A DNA stretch of 39,618 bases from Novosphingobium sp. (GTDB lineage: Bacteria; Pseudomonadota; Alphaproteobacteria; Sphingomonadales; Sphingomonadaceae), in NCBI GenBank assembly GCA_030697365.1, contig JAUYQH010000150.1:1-39618 (forward strand), read 5' to 3'. The notes beneath the pieces were generated by a model, which saw only the letters and a program-made list of their open reading frames with translations, ran no database searches and was not told the DNA's origin. The translations under genes and the position numbers were made by a program. Below are positions 7,093-16,020 of this stretch, in pieces; position 1 is the first letter of the stretch; each line of letters starts with the position of its first letter.

Positions 7093-9378
7093 ATGCGCCA
7101 CGTCCGCCTGCTCGTCGCCGCCAGCCTGCTTTTGTGGGGCGTCCAGACCCTGGCGCAGGAAGTTCCTCCCACCCGCGCCCAAGCCGTTTCGCGCTACCAG
7201 ACTACGGCGCCCAAGGGCGCGCCCAACATCGTCATCGTTCTGCTCGACGATGTCGGTTTCGGCGCGTCTTCGACCTTCGGCGGGCCGGTCGCGACGCCCG
7301 CGCTCGACGCACTTGCGCGCGAAGGCTTGCGCTATAACCGCTTCCACACCACCGCGATCTGCTCGCCCACCCGCGCCTCGCTGCTGACCGGACGCAACCC
7401 GCACGCGACCGGGATCGGAGCGGTCGAGAACAGCGTCGATGCGCGCCCCGGCTACAGCGGGTTTCACACCAGCGACACCGCGACGATCGCCGAAGTCCTA
7501 CGCCAACGCGGCTATAGCACCGCCGCCTTCGGCAAGTGGCATCAGACCCCCGACTGGGAGCTGTCGCAAAGCGGCCCGTTCGATCGCTGGCCGACCGGCG
7601 AAGGATTCGAGCGGTTCTACGGCTTCCAGGGCGGCGAAACCGATCAGTTCGACCCGACGCTGTTCGACGGCACCACTCCGGTGATGCGTCCGTCGGGCAC
7701 CGGCTATCACCTGACCGAGGATCTCGCGGCGAAGGCGACCGAGTGGCTGCGCACACAGCATGCGGTCACCCCCGACAGGCCGGCGCTGCTCTATTTCGCG
7801 CCAGGCGGAACCCACGCTCCGCTCCAGCCTCCGGCCGGGTGGGCGGACACCTACAAGGGCAAGTTCGACCAGGGCTGGGACAAGCTGCGCGAGGAGAGCT
7901 TCGCCCGCCAGAAGCGGCTCGGGGTGATCCCGGCAAACACCGTGCTGACCCCGCGCGACGCGCAAATTCCGGCGTGGAGCACGCTCACGACCGAGCAAAA
8001 GCGCTTCGCTTCGCGAACCATGGAACTTTACGCCGGGTTCCTCGGCCATACCGACGCGCAAGTTGGCAAGCTGGTCTCTGCGCTCAAGGCCACTGGCGAG
8101 TTCGACAATACGCTGTTCTTCTACATCGTCGGCGACAACGGCGCCTCGGGCGAAGGCGGGCTGCTCGGCAGCGCCAGCTATATGGGGGCGATCCAGGGCC
8201 TGCGCGAAACCGACGCGATCCGCCTCGGCCAGCTCGATACGCTCGGTCAGGCGGGAACTTACGCGCACTTCCCCTCGGGCTGGGCGTGGGCGCTCAATAC
8301 CCCGTTCCAGTGGATGAAAACCGTCGCCTCGCACCTCGGCGGAACGCGCAACGGCATGGTGGTCAGCTGGCCCCGGCGGATCGAGGGCGAGGGCGGCCTG
8401 CGCGGCCAGTTCGCCCACGTCAACGACATCGTCCCGACCATCCTCGAGGCGACGGGCATCGCCATGCCGGCCGAGGTAAATGGCATCGCGCAAAAGCCGA
8501 TCGACGGCGCCAGCCTGGTCGAAAGTTTCGCCAGCGCCCGCGCGCCCGAGCGCCACACCACGCAGTACTTCGAAGTCATGGGCCACCGCGCGATCTACCA
8601 CGACGGGTGGTTGGCCTCGGCCTTCCACTCCCGCCTGCCGTGGGCCGGGATCGACATGAACAACAAGGCGTTCGAAAGCGATGTCTGGGAGCTCTACGAC
8701 CTTCGCCGCGATTTCTCCCAGGCACGCAACCTCGCCGCCAAGGAGCCGGCACGGCTGGCCGAATTGAAGGCGCTGTTCATGCGGCAGGCCGCCGCCAACC
8801 AAGTTCTTCCGCTGGCCAATATCACGGTCCCCGACCGGTCGAAGCTGCCCTCGCTGGCGGGGAAGCGAACCAGCATCACGTATCACACTGGCGCGGCCGC
8901 GATTCCCGAAACCTCGCTGCCTGGCACTTTCAACCGCTCGTGGAGCGCGACCGCCGCGGTCGAGGTCGGCCTGGACGCTCGCGGCGTAGTCGCCGCGCTA
9001 GGCGGGTCGAGCGCAGGCTGGGCGATTCACCTCGACCCCGAGCGGCGCCCGGTGGCGACGTATCGACTGTTCAATTTGAAAACAGTCACGCTGCGCGGAA
9101 GTGCGCCGCTTGCCCCCGGCCGCCACGAGCTGCGGCTGACTTTCGCATACGACGGGCCCGGCTTCGCCAAGGGAGGCGCGCTGTCGCTAGCCGTCGATGG
9201 CGCAACGGTCGGATCCGGCGAACTCCCCGCCAGCCCGCCCGCGCTCTACACCATCGACGAGAGCTTCGACGTCGGGATGGACCGCGGTTCGCCGGTCGGC
9301 GCATATCCTGCGGACGCCCTCCCCGGTTACGCGTTCACCGGCGGGACAATCGATGCGGTGACGATAGCCATCAACTAG
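7093..9378 (+). CDS. Exported type I sulfatase (arylsulfatase family), sulfatase A
   Basis: A 761-residue sulfatase hydrolysing sulfate esters. A signal peptide covers about residues 1-22. Metal-binding LLDDVGFG (Asp52-Asp53) precedes the catalytic CSPTRASLLTGR, where Cys90 would be converted to formylglycine. Further family motifs are FGKWHQTP, GGTHAPLQPP, VGDNGASGEGG and HLGGTRNGMVVSWP. A C-terminal region of about 150 residues is rich in beta strands and may bind the carrier molecule. Its length and both ends resemble sulfatase B, so the two are paralogues. Its last 8 bases overlap the convergent TetR gene. It needs a formylglycine-generating enzyme, which is encoded at 10624-11535. Confidence 0.93.
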   Translation: MRHVRLLVAASLLLWGVQTLAQEVPPTRAQAVSRYQTTAPKGAPNIVIVLLDDVGFGASSTFGGPVATPALDALAREGLRYNRFHTTAICSPTRASLLTGRNPHATGIGAVENSVDARPGYSGFHTSDTATIAEVLRQRGYSTAAFGKWHQTPDWELSQSGPFDRWPTGEGFERFYGFQGGETDQFDPTLFDGTTPVMRPSGTGYHLTEDLAAKATEWLRTQHAVTPDRPALLYFAPGGTHAPLQPPAGWADTYKGKFDQGWDKLREESFARQKRLGVIPANTVLTPRDAQIPAWSTLTTEQKRFASRTMELYAGFLGHTDAQVGKLVSALKATGEFDNTLFFYIVGDNGASGEGGLLGSASYMGAIQGLRETDAIRLGQLDTLGQAGTYAHFPSGWAWALNTPFQWMKTVASHLGGTRNGMVVSWPRRIEGEGGLRGQFAHVNDIVPTILEATGIAMPAEVNGIAQKPIDGASLVESFASARAPERHTTQYFEVMGHRAIYHDGWLASAFHSRLPWAGIDMNNKAFESDVWELYDLRRDFSQARNLAAKEPARLAELKALFMRQAAANQVLPLANITVPDRSKLPSLAGKRTSITYHTGAAAIPETSLPGTFNRSWSATAAVEVGLDARGVVAALGGSSAGWAIHLDPERRPVATYRLFNLKTVTLRGSAPLAPGRHELRLTFAYDGPGFAKGGALSLAVDGATVGSGELPASPPALYTIDESFDVGMDRGSPVGAYPADALPGYAFTGGTIDAVTIAIN

Positions 9379-10627
9379 ACTGGGCAGCGAGTCCGTACAG
9401 GAAGATTCGCGCGGTCTCGACCGCGAGGTCGTCGCGCCGGCGCCGTCCGGGCAGGCGTTCGGCGGTGAGGAAGCGAACCCCGAAGGTCGCCAGGGTGTGG
9501 AACGCGCGCACCCCTCGCGCCCCGGGACAAGGCCACCCGTGCGCTGCCAGGAGCGGCGCAAGCGCATTCGCCACGGCGGCGATCTGCGCATCGTAAAGAC
9601 TCCGGGCGAGATCGCCGAACGCGGCTGCTTCCTCGATCATCAGGTGATGAAGCGCGATCAAATCGCCGGCAAGATGGGCATCGAGTGTGGCGGCGGCGAG
9701 CGTCGCGATGTCGTGCTCGAGGTTCGCGGTCGGCGCGGTGGGGGGCAACGCTTGCGCGATCTTGTGGATCCGGATGCCGACGACGTGCGCGAACAGCCCT
9801 TGTTTGTCTACGAACTGGCGGTGGAGCGTCGATTTGCTGACCCCCGTCGATCTGGCCACCCGGTCGAGGCTTGCGCGCGCATAGCCCAGCGCCAGGAATT
9901 CTTCGGCGGCGGTCGCGAACAGCGCGGCGAGCTTGACCGGCACCAAGCGCACCGCCACCTGTTGGCCGAGTTCGGGCCTGATGAATTGGGCGCTCGCCGG
10001 CGGTCGCGTCTGGTCATCGTCGCTCGCCGCGCGGTAGCCGTCGAGGAACAACGTGACGTTGGCCGCGATCAGCCGTTTGCGCTCCGCGCCCGCGGGCGGT
10101 GCATGGGCGAGAAAATAGCGGCTGCCCTCGGTCACCAGCCCGCCCAGCCTGACCCCTGCGCGCATCGGCTCTGTGGTTTCGAGAACGCTTTGCCCCGCCA
10201 GTTCTTCGACGAACCTCCCCACCGCGTCGCCCGCGCCAAGCCGCTGCCGGTGAAGATCGGCCGCGAGTTTGGGCATCTGGCGGGTGGCGACGATGCTCGC
10301 GCGGAACAGGCCCAGGTTGGACGGATCGACGAACCGCGCAAACAGGTGTCCGGCAAATCGCTCGAGCGACTTGCGGGGGTCAGCGGTATCCGTGGCGACG
10401 GCGTCGAGATGCTCGCGTCCCGCGGCCAATGTCGCGCGGACAACCGCTTCGAAAAGCTTAGTCTTGCTCGCGAAGAATTCGTAGATCGTCTGCTTACTGA
10501 CCTTGGCCTCAGCGGCGACCGCATCGATGCTCGTGCGATCGAACCCCCGTTCGAAGAAGCATGCCCGAGCCGCGGCCATGATCGCCTCGCGCCGGTCCAC
10601 CGCCGGCTTAAGCGCAACCGCGCTCAT
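9371..10627 (-). CDS. Double TetR-type regulator (two fused TetR domains)
   Basis: A 418-residue protein carrying two TetR DNA-binding regions. The first is at about residues 10-60 (TSIDAVAAEAKVSKQTIYEFFA, then KTKLFEAVV); the second is near residues 235-285 (RASLDRVARSTGVSKSTLHR, then KQGLFAHVV). Each is followed by a helical region, so the gene looks like a tandem duplication fused in frame. Single TetR proteins have about 200 residues. I placed the start at ATG 10627, which overlaps the stop of the preceding enzyme gene as ATGA; the frame is open further upstream but inside that gene. It is the third gene of the sulfatase B operon and probably represses both sulfatase promoters. Confidence 0.85.
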   Translation of the reverse strand: MSAVALKPAVDRREAIMAAARACFFERGFDRTSIDAVAAEAKVSKQTIYEFFASKTKLFEAVVRATLAAGREHLDAVATDTADPRKSLERFAGHLFARFVDPSNLGLFRASIVATRQMPKLAADLHRQRLGAGDAVGRFVEELAGQSVLETTEPMRAGVRLGGLVTEGSRYFLAHAPPAGAERKRLIAANVTLFLDGYRAASDDDQTRPPASAQFIRPELGQQVAVRLVPVKLAALFATAAEEFLALGYARASLDRVARSTGVSKSTLHRQFVDKQGLFAHVVGIRIHKIAQALPPTAPTANLEHDIATLAAATLDAHLAGDLIALHHLMIEEAAAFGDLARSLYDAQIAAVANALAPLLAAHGWPCPGARGVRAFHTLATFGVRFLTAERLPGRRRRDDLAVETARIFLYGLAAQSS

Positions 10628-11535
10628 GCCGAACGCGCGCAACGAAAGCCAACGTGCGACGTGCTGGTGTCGATCGGCTGCGGATAGCGCGCTGCGGGGC
10701 GATAACGCCGACAATAACTCGGCGCGCACAAGTGCGAGCCACCCTTGAGCACGCGCCGCCCAATCGCCTCGGGTGCGCGCGGATCGCGGCTCGCCGCCTC
10801 GTCTCCCCCGCGCGGATTGAGAGGGACGCAGCACGGCTTGCCCATCGCGGAAGCTCCTTCAGCATACCAGTCGGCGGTCCATTCCCAAACGTTGCCGATC
10901 ATGTCGTACAGCCCGAAGCCGTTCGGCGGAAAGCTCCGCACCGGCGTCGTCCGGCAACCCTCGCGCAAGTTCTCCCACGGGAACCGGCCTTGCCAAGTAT
11001 TGGCTTGCGGGACGCCGCCCGGCTCGAACTCGGTGCCCCAGGCGTAGTCCTGGTGATCGAGGCCGCCGCGCGCGGCGCATTCCCATTCGGCCTCGCTCGG
11101 GAGCCGCTTGCCCGCCCAGGCGGCATAAGCCGCGACGTCGGCGTGGACAACATGGACCACCGGGTGATCGCCCAATCCGTCGATCGAACTGGCGGGCCCG
11201 AGCGGATGCCGCCAGTCCGCACCGAACGCAAATCGCCACCACTGCAGTGGATCGGCGAGATCGACGGGACCAGGGGTTGGTTCGAACACCAGCGACCCGG
11301 CGCGCGCCATCTCGGGCGGCATTCCGGGATAGTCGGCCGGGTCGGGCGCGGTCTCGGCCAGCGTGACATGGCCGGTCGCGGCGACGAACGCCGCGAACTC
11401 GGCGTTGGTCACCGGCGTCCGGTCGATTTTGAATGGGTCGACCATGACCACGCGCGCCGGTGCCTCCTCGGGGTAATGATGGTCCGAGCCCATGCGGAAT
11501 CGCCCGCCGGGGATTGCCATCATGCCTCTGCTCAC
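10624..11535 (-). CDS. Formylglycine-generating enzyme (sulfatase-modifying factor)
   Basis: A 303-residue SUMF1/EgtB-fold enzyme that oxidises the active-site cysteine of sulfatases to formylglycine in an oxygen- and copper-dependent reaction. N-terminal IPGGRFRMGSD and central LPSEAEWECAARGG and GNVWEWTADWY are family hallmarks. The decisive feature is GGSHLCAPSYCRRYRPAAR: Cys270 and Cys275 have the five-residue spacing of the catalytic pair in proven formylglycine-generating enzymes, distinguishing it from ergothioneine-type relatives. The start shown is GTG 11535, overlapping the sulfatase B stop by 4 bases; ATG 11523 or 11520 are alternatives. It has no signal peptide, so it should act on sulfatases before export. 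Confidence 0.93.
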   Translation of the reverse strand: MSRGMMAIPGGRFRMGSDHHYPEEAPARVVMVDPFKIDRTPVTNAEFAAFVAATGHVTLAETAPDPADYPGMPPEMARAGSLVFEPTPGPVDLADPLQWWRFAFGADWRHPLGPASSIDGLGDHPVVHVVHADVAAYAAWAGKRLPSEAEWECAARGGLDHQDYAWGTEFEPGGVPQANTWQGRFPWENLREGCRTTPVRSFPPNGFGLYDMIGNVWEWTADWYAEGASAMGKPCCVPLNPRGGDEAASRDPRAPEAIGRRVLKGGSHLCAPSYCRRYRPAARYPQPIDTSTSHVGFRCARSA

Positions 11536-13901
11536 CGGGCGCGGCCGGCCTCGTCGGACTTGCCGACCGCGATTTCGACCTTGCTCACTTTGCCCGAAAA
11601 CTTCCCGCCCGCCGGATAATTAAGGGTCACCGGAGTATCGGCATCGAATCCGACATCGAGCGTGTCGGTCAGCTCGGGCAATTTCGAGATGGCCCGTGCG
11701 ATCCGTCCGCGTCCGATTTCCGCACCGTCGGCGAGAATCGTCATCTCGCCCCCACCGTTGACGCCGCCATCGTAGCGGAAATCGAACTCGAGCACGACCG
11801 CACCCGCTGTCAGACGCCGATTTGCGACGACGCGTGATTGGTCGCCGGGGAGCTGCGATGCAACCATCAACGCCACCGGGCGGCCGTCGTCGAAGTAAAA
11901 GCTCCACCCGCCAAACTGGCTGCCAAGCGCGACCACTGCGCCGCTCGCCGCTTCAGGAAGCTCGATCTCGGCAGTGATCCGAAACGCGCGCCCGAGCAGC
12001 GGGGCGGCGCTGGACGCCGGAATGCTGACCGGACCCCAATAGGTGTACTTGTCACGCGCCGCCGCATGGCCTTGCGCGGCCGCCGCGAAGCGCGCGAGGT
12101 TGAGCCGGTCGTCGAGCGGAAATACCTGGTTGCGCGCCGCTTCCTTGGCGAACAGCGCCTTCAATTCGGCAAGCTTGGCAGGCTCACGCTCGGCCAGATC
12201 GTGGCTTTGCGAGAAATCGCTCCGCAAGTCGTAGAGTTCCCACTTGTAGTCGGTCGGCAACGTCCCGGCCGTCCCGCGCCGCCACGGCAGGTTGACCGGG
12301 GTGGTGCTCGCCATCCAGCCCCGGTGGTAGATCGCGCGGTTGCCGAGCATCTCGAAATACTGTGTTTCGTGTCGCTCGGGCGCGCGTGGCGCAGTGAAGC
12401 TGTAGGCGAAGCTCACCCCATCGACGCGCTGCTGGGGAACGCCATCGACCACGTCGGGCGTGGCGATCCCGGCGGCCTCAAGCACCGTCGGCATAATGTC
12501 GATGACATGGGTGAATTGCGAGCGCAGCCCCCGCGTCTTGATCCGCTCGGGCCACGACACCACTAGGCCGTTGCGCGTGCCGCCAAGGTGCGAGGCGTAT
12601 TGCTTGAAGTGCCTGAATGGCGCGTTGGTCGCCCATGCCCAACCGAAGCCGACATTGGGCGCAGTGTCCGGTCCGCCGAGCCGGTCGAGATCGGCCAGGA
12701 GTGTCTCGGTTGTCTCGCTCATGCCGTTGGCGAAGCCGGCCATCGGGTTGGTACTGCCGTTGGGTCCGGCCTCGGCCGAAGCGCCATTGTCACCCTCGAT
12801 GAACATCACCAGGGTGCGGTCCGCCTCACCTATCCGCTCGAGCTCGGCGAGAACCCGACCGATCTGGTCATCCTGATAGGCGAGCATCCCGGCGAAGACT
12901 TCCATCATCCGCACATTGATCCGCCGCTCTTCGGGAGAGAGATCGGTCCATGCCTTGATCCCATCGGGACGTGGGGTGTTCACCGTTCCGGCGGGGATTA
13001 TACGGGCGCGAAGCTGGCGTGCGAACGTTTCCGCCCGGATCGTGTCCCAGCCCCGGTCAAAGTGGCCACGGAATCTGGCGATCCATTCGGCGGGCGCCTG
13101 CAATGGGGCGTGCGCCGATCCGGTGGCGTAATAGGCGAAAAACGGCTTGTCCGGCGCAGCAGCCTTCTGGCCGTGAATCCAGTGGATCGCCTCGTCGGCG
13201 AGCGCATGATCAAGCACCTCGCCGCTCAGCGTCGGCTGGGGTGATGTTCCGCGATAGAGCGCTGGTGTGAACTGGTTGGTCTCGGCGGCCATAAAGCCGA
13301 AGAAATGCTCGAAGCCGAGCCCGGTCGGCCATAGGTCGAACGGCCCGGCGGGCGAAACGTCGGCCTCGGGCGCATTGTGGTGCTTGCCGAACATTGCCGT
13401 GCTGTAGCCGTTCCGGCGCAGCACTGCGGCAAGCGTCGCCGCGCTTTTGGGCATGATATTGGTATAGCCGGGAAACCCGGTCGAGAGGTTGGCGACGATG
13501 CCGTTGCCGACCGCGTGGTGGTTGCGCCCGGTGAGCAGCGCTGCCCGCGTGGGCGAACACATCGCGGTAGTGTGGAAGCGGTTGTAGAGCAGCCCGCGCG
13601 CGGCCAGCCGGTCGAGATTTGGGGTCGGGATCGGGCCTCCGAAGGTTGAGGCGGCACCGAACCCGACATCGTCGGTGAGGATCAGAAATACATTGGGTGC
13701 GCCAACGGGGGCTTGTACGGGCGCAGGGAACGCCTGGACCGAATCGGCGTAAGTCTCGCCGATTCTCCCTGCGAACGCCGCCGGCGCTGACGGCAAGGGG
13801 TTTTGCCCTGCGACGGGTGCAGAAATTGCAAGGGCCAGAACCTGCATGCATCGAGCGCGTCGCCTGCATTGTCCAAGTGCCGTTCGAACGCAAGGTTGCA
13901 T
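11532..13901 (-). CDS. Exported type I sulfatase (arylsulfatase family), sulfatase B
   Basis: A 789-residue sulfatase. The ATG at 13901 has a strong GAGGAG site 9 bases upstream. The N-terminus has arginines then a hydrophobic run (VLALAISAPVAG) consistent with a signal peptide. Metal ligands lie in LTDDVGFG (Asp77-Asp78), and the modification site is CSPTRAALLTGR with Cys115. Other conserved parts are FGKHHNAPE, GSAHAPLQAP, EGDNGASAEAG and HLGGTRNGLVVSWP. The C-terminal 170 residues form a beta-rich extension as in sulfatase A, to which it is clearly related over its whole length. It heads an operon with the modifying enzyme and the double TetR gene, all overlapped by 4 bases. Different substrates for the two sulfatases are likely but not proven. 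Confidence 0.93.
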   Translation of the reverse strand: MQPCVRTALGQCRRRARCMQVLALAISAPVAGQNPLPSAPAAFAGRIGETYADSVQAFPAPVQAPVGAPNVFLILTDDVGFGAASTFGGPIPTPNLDRLAARGLLYNRFHTTAMCSPTRAALLTGRNHHAVGNGIVANLSTGFPGYTNIMPKSAATLAAVLRRNGYSTAMFGKHHNAPEADVSPAGPFDLWPTGLGFEHFFGFMAAETNQFTPALYRGTSPQPTLSGEVLDHALADEAIHWIHGQKAAAPDKPFFAYYATGSAHAPLQAPAEWIARFRGHFDRGWDTIRAETFARQLRARIIPAGTVNTPRPDGIKAWTDLSPEERRINVRMMEVFAGMLAYQDDQIGRVLAELERIGEADRTLVMFIEGDNGASAEAGPNGSTNPMAGFANGMSETTETLLADLDRLGGPDTAPNVGFGWAWATNAPFRHFKQYASHLGGTRNGLVVSWPERIKTRGLRSQFTHVIDIMPTVLEAAGIATPDVVDGVPQQRVDGVSFAYSFTAPRAPERHETQYFEMLGNRAIYHRGWMASTTPVNLPWRRGTAGTLPTDYKWELYDLRSDFSQSHDLAEREPAKLAELKALFAKEAARNQVFPLDDRLNLARFAAAAQGHAAARDKYTYWGPVSIPASSAAPLLGRAFRITAEIELPEAASGAVVALGSQFGGWSFYFDDGRPVALMVASQLPGDQSRVVANRRLTAGAVVLEFDFRYDGGVNGGGEMTILADGAEIGRGRIARAISKLPELTDTLDVGFDADTPVTLNYPAGGKFSGKVSKVEIAVGKSDEAGRAR

Positions 13902-13921
13902 GCCACTTCTCCTCGCAGATG

Positions 13922-13950
13922 ATTGTACTGGAGAGTATCGTACAAATCAA
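13922..13950 (-). promoter_or_regulatory. Promoter of the sulfatase B operon with embedded operator
   Basis: On the minus strand, TTGATT (13950-13945), a 17-bp spacer and TACAAT (13927-13922) form a good sigma-70 promoter 21 bases before the start codon. The spacer and -10 box hold GTACGATACTCTCCAGTACA (13943-13924), and the site is bordered by TTGTAC/GTACAA arms. Relative to the promoter it sits exactly as in the sulfatase A promoter. Because the TetR gene is in this operon, autoregulation is expected. Confidence 0.65.
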
Positions 13951-14141
13951 GCGGCAGCCGGGTTAGCTTGAGAGGTTTGGGCCGTATTTCACCCCCCGGG
14001 CCACTGAAACGGTTCCCCGGAGGAGAAATCGAGGCAACGTTCCTTTTCCCATCCCGACAGGTCCTAATATCCGCCACCTCTGGCCGGATGATGTCCCGCA
14101 GCGTGTGCAGTTCGAGGTTGAGTTGGTCAGCGTACTTTCCC

Positions 14142-14763
14142 CACTATGGCTTCGGCGCGCATATCCACTGGGACTGGATCGGGGCGGTTGCCGAAGTGCT
14201 CGAGCACAGCGTGCTGACCACGCTGCTGCTGCCCGGGATCGGCACGGTGCATGACCTCAAACGGGCCTATGACCTCGGCGTGCGCTCGGTCCGCATCGCG
14301 ACACATTGCACCGAGGCGGATGTTTCGAAGCAGCACATCGAGGCCGCGCGCAATCTCGGGATGGACGTCTCGGGCTTCCTGATGATGAGCCACATGACCT
14401 CACCGGAAGCCCTCGCCCAGCAGGCGCTGCTGATGGAAAGCTACGGCGCGCATTGCGTCTATGTCACCGATAGCGGCGGCGCGATTAACATGGACGAATA
14501 CGCGGCGCGGCTCCAAGCCTACGACCGGGTGCTCAAGCCCGAAACCCAGCGCGGGGTCCATGCGCATCACAACCTCTCGCTCGGCGTCGCCAACTCGATC
14601 GTCGCGGTGCAGAACGGCGCTATCCGGGTCGATGCCAGCCTCGCCGGGATGGGCGCGGGCGCGGGGAATGCGCCTTTGGAAGTGTTTATCGCCGCCGCCG
14701 ACCGGATGGGCTGGAACCACGGCTGCGACCTCTACGCGCTGATGGACGCCGCCGAGGACCTTG
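14142..14763 (+). pseudogene. Internal fragment of a 4-hydroxy-2-oxovalerate aldolase (DmpG/HsaF type)
   Basis: About 205 codons match the middle of the pyruvate-type aldolase that cleaves 4-hydroxy-2-oxoacids at the end of meta-cleavage pathways for aromatics and steroids. Family landmarks are [81 protein letters not shown] and [12 protein letters not shown]. The first 60 or so residues, including the metal-binding start of the barrel, are missing. After the DAAEDL segment the frame runs into unrelated sequence, so the C-terminal channelling domain is lost too. A full protein has about 340 residues. No start codon with a ribosome site is seen. It is probably dead, cut at both ends by rearrangement. 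Confidence 0.75.
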
Positions 14764-14960
14764 GGCGGCGATGGTTGCGCCGTGCGCGATGGTCTGCCGG
14801 TCCTTCATCGCCCTGGCCCAGGCGGGCTGGCCTTGGTCGGTATCGGCAGGCGGCTTGGGCGGCGTATCGGGTCCGGGCTTGCCAGAGGACGTGATACTGC
14901 CGCCGGTGTTGGTGATCGCGGCGCGGCCACCCCCCGCATACTGGATGTCCCCGACCTCGC
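14764..14960 (-). pseudogene. Possible C-terminal remnant of TrbL (conjugation channel protein)
   Basis: On the minus strand the open frame from about 14960 to 14764 reads a Gly/Pro-rich stretch followed by [20 protein letters not shown]. TrbL proteins, membrane components of the P-type mating channel, commonly end with a low-complexity linker followed by a PAWAxRMKxxQxxxHG-like tail, which this resembles. The frame has a stop at 15016-15018 upstream and no start. It runs directly into the aldolase fragment, marking a deletion or recombination junction. The assignment rests on one short motif and is tentative. Confidence 0.35.
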
Positions 14961-15639
14961 CGAAGGAGCTGTGTGCTTTGTCGGGCGCGACAAGGACGGG
15001 AAGAGTGTCGCTCGGTTAGTGATGACCGAAGGCGCTTGTGATGGGGTTGAAGATGCCCTTCGCGGGCAACCCGACGAAGAGATCGCGCCGGGCGCTCGCC
15101 TTGTCATTCAGCACATGCTCGCGAGCGGCGAGCTGCGCCGAGCGCTCGAAATGGGTCTCGATGTGTCAAAGACCATCGAGAAACTGAAGAGCGGGACAAA
15201 TGGATGGTCCAATATACCGGCTGCCGTCCCGACTCATGAGGTACCGCAACTGGGAGCGGTGGCTTGGAACTTCGATCCCTCGCCGGAGGCGATGACTGGA
15301 AATAACCAGAAGAAGGCTGGGATCCTGATCACCATCCGCGATGCGAACCTTGATCGCGGCGCTGGTGAGGCCATCGGTGTGGCGGAAGCGCTCGAGGAGG
15401 TAACCGCCGGGTCAGCCAACAACGCTGATCTTACGGCGACTTGAAAGCAAGCGACCGTTAAGCGCGGTTCCTATTCGCAGTTGGCCCTAATTAGCCGTCG
15501 TCGAGCGCCGAAGCCCGATGTCGGCTCTGGCCGATTGTTCTCCAAGACCGGCCTGTCCGTCGGCCCCAAACGAGCCGACGGTTGGATGAACGGACGCCGC
15601 CTCGGGCGCGGACTCGACAGGTTTGAAATCGCCAGACCA
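14961..15639. other. Stretch without a recognisable gene at the element edge
   Basis: A plus-strand open frame running to TGA at 15442-15444 has balanced amino-acid content from about 14970 (for example VCFVGRDKDGKSVARLVMTE and ITIRDANLDRGAG). It has no convincing start, ribosome site or family match, so I do not call it a gene. Bases 15445-15639 show no coding signal. This is where trbB and the rest of the mating-channel operon would be expected after the CopG gene; nothing of them is visible here. Confidence 0.4.
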
Positions 15640-16020
15640 CTATCCCATCAAGCGCTCGCCAGTATCAAGCCGCCGCGCCAAGGCCTCCACGAAGCCGTCG
15701 TAGCGTTCTCTGCCCTTGGCCTGGGCAGCCGCCATGGCTGCATCGGGCAGCGGCGGGTTGGCTGTGAGCCAGAACCGCACGAACAATGCGAGGGCCTCGT
15801 TTCCAATCTCGACGCTCCGATCGAGATGCTCGAGCTGGCGCAACACCCGGTCGATCCGCCTGCTGAACGCCGCTTCCATTCGCTCCGATCCATCCGGCGA
15901 CAGGAACGACAGCAACGCCGCCTCGACGATTTCGGCCTGCGACGCCCGCTTGCGGATCGCATAGTCGGCGAGCTGGTCCGCGGTTTCCCTCGACAGCCGG
16001 AACGTGTGCTTCGATTTCAC
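15640..16020 (-). CDS. CopG-type ribbon-helix-helix protein of the transfer region
   Basis: A 126-residue protein with an N-terminal ribbon-helix-helix-like segment (KHTFRLSRETADQLADYAIRKRASQAEIVEAALLSFL would form the strand and two helices, residues 4-40). The rest is predicted helical and charged. In alphaproteobacterial conjugative elements a small CopG protein usually sits between traG and trbB, and such proteins bind DNA, for transfer control or relaxosome support. The start is GTG 16020, overlapping the traG stop by 4 bases, so it is translationally coupled to traG. It is the last intact gene of the transfer operon in this window. Confidence 0.75.
   Translation of the reverse strand: MKSKHTFRLSRETADQLADYAIRKRASQAEIVEAALLSFLSPDGSERMEAAFSRRIDRVLRQLEHLDRSVEIGNEALALFVRFWLTANPPLPDAAMAAAQAKGRERYDGFVEALARRLDTGERLMG

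Noticed and set aside
7498..8886. Long minus-strand open frame opposite sulfatase A
   Set aside because: The plus strand has every sulfatase motif; the opposite frame has no ribosome site or known domain.
9497..10687. 396-codon plus-strand open frame
   Set aside because: It lies opposite the double TetR gene, which has two recognisable DNA-binding domains; the plus frame has none.
14761..15444. Plus-strand open frame after the aldolase fragment
   Set aside because: It reads partly through the putative TrbL remnant, has no credible start or family match, and is kept only as an unassigned stretch.
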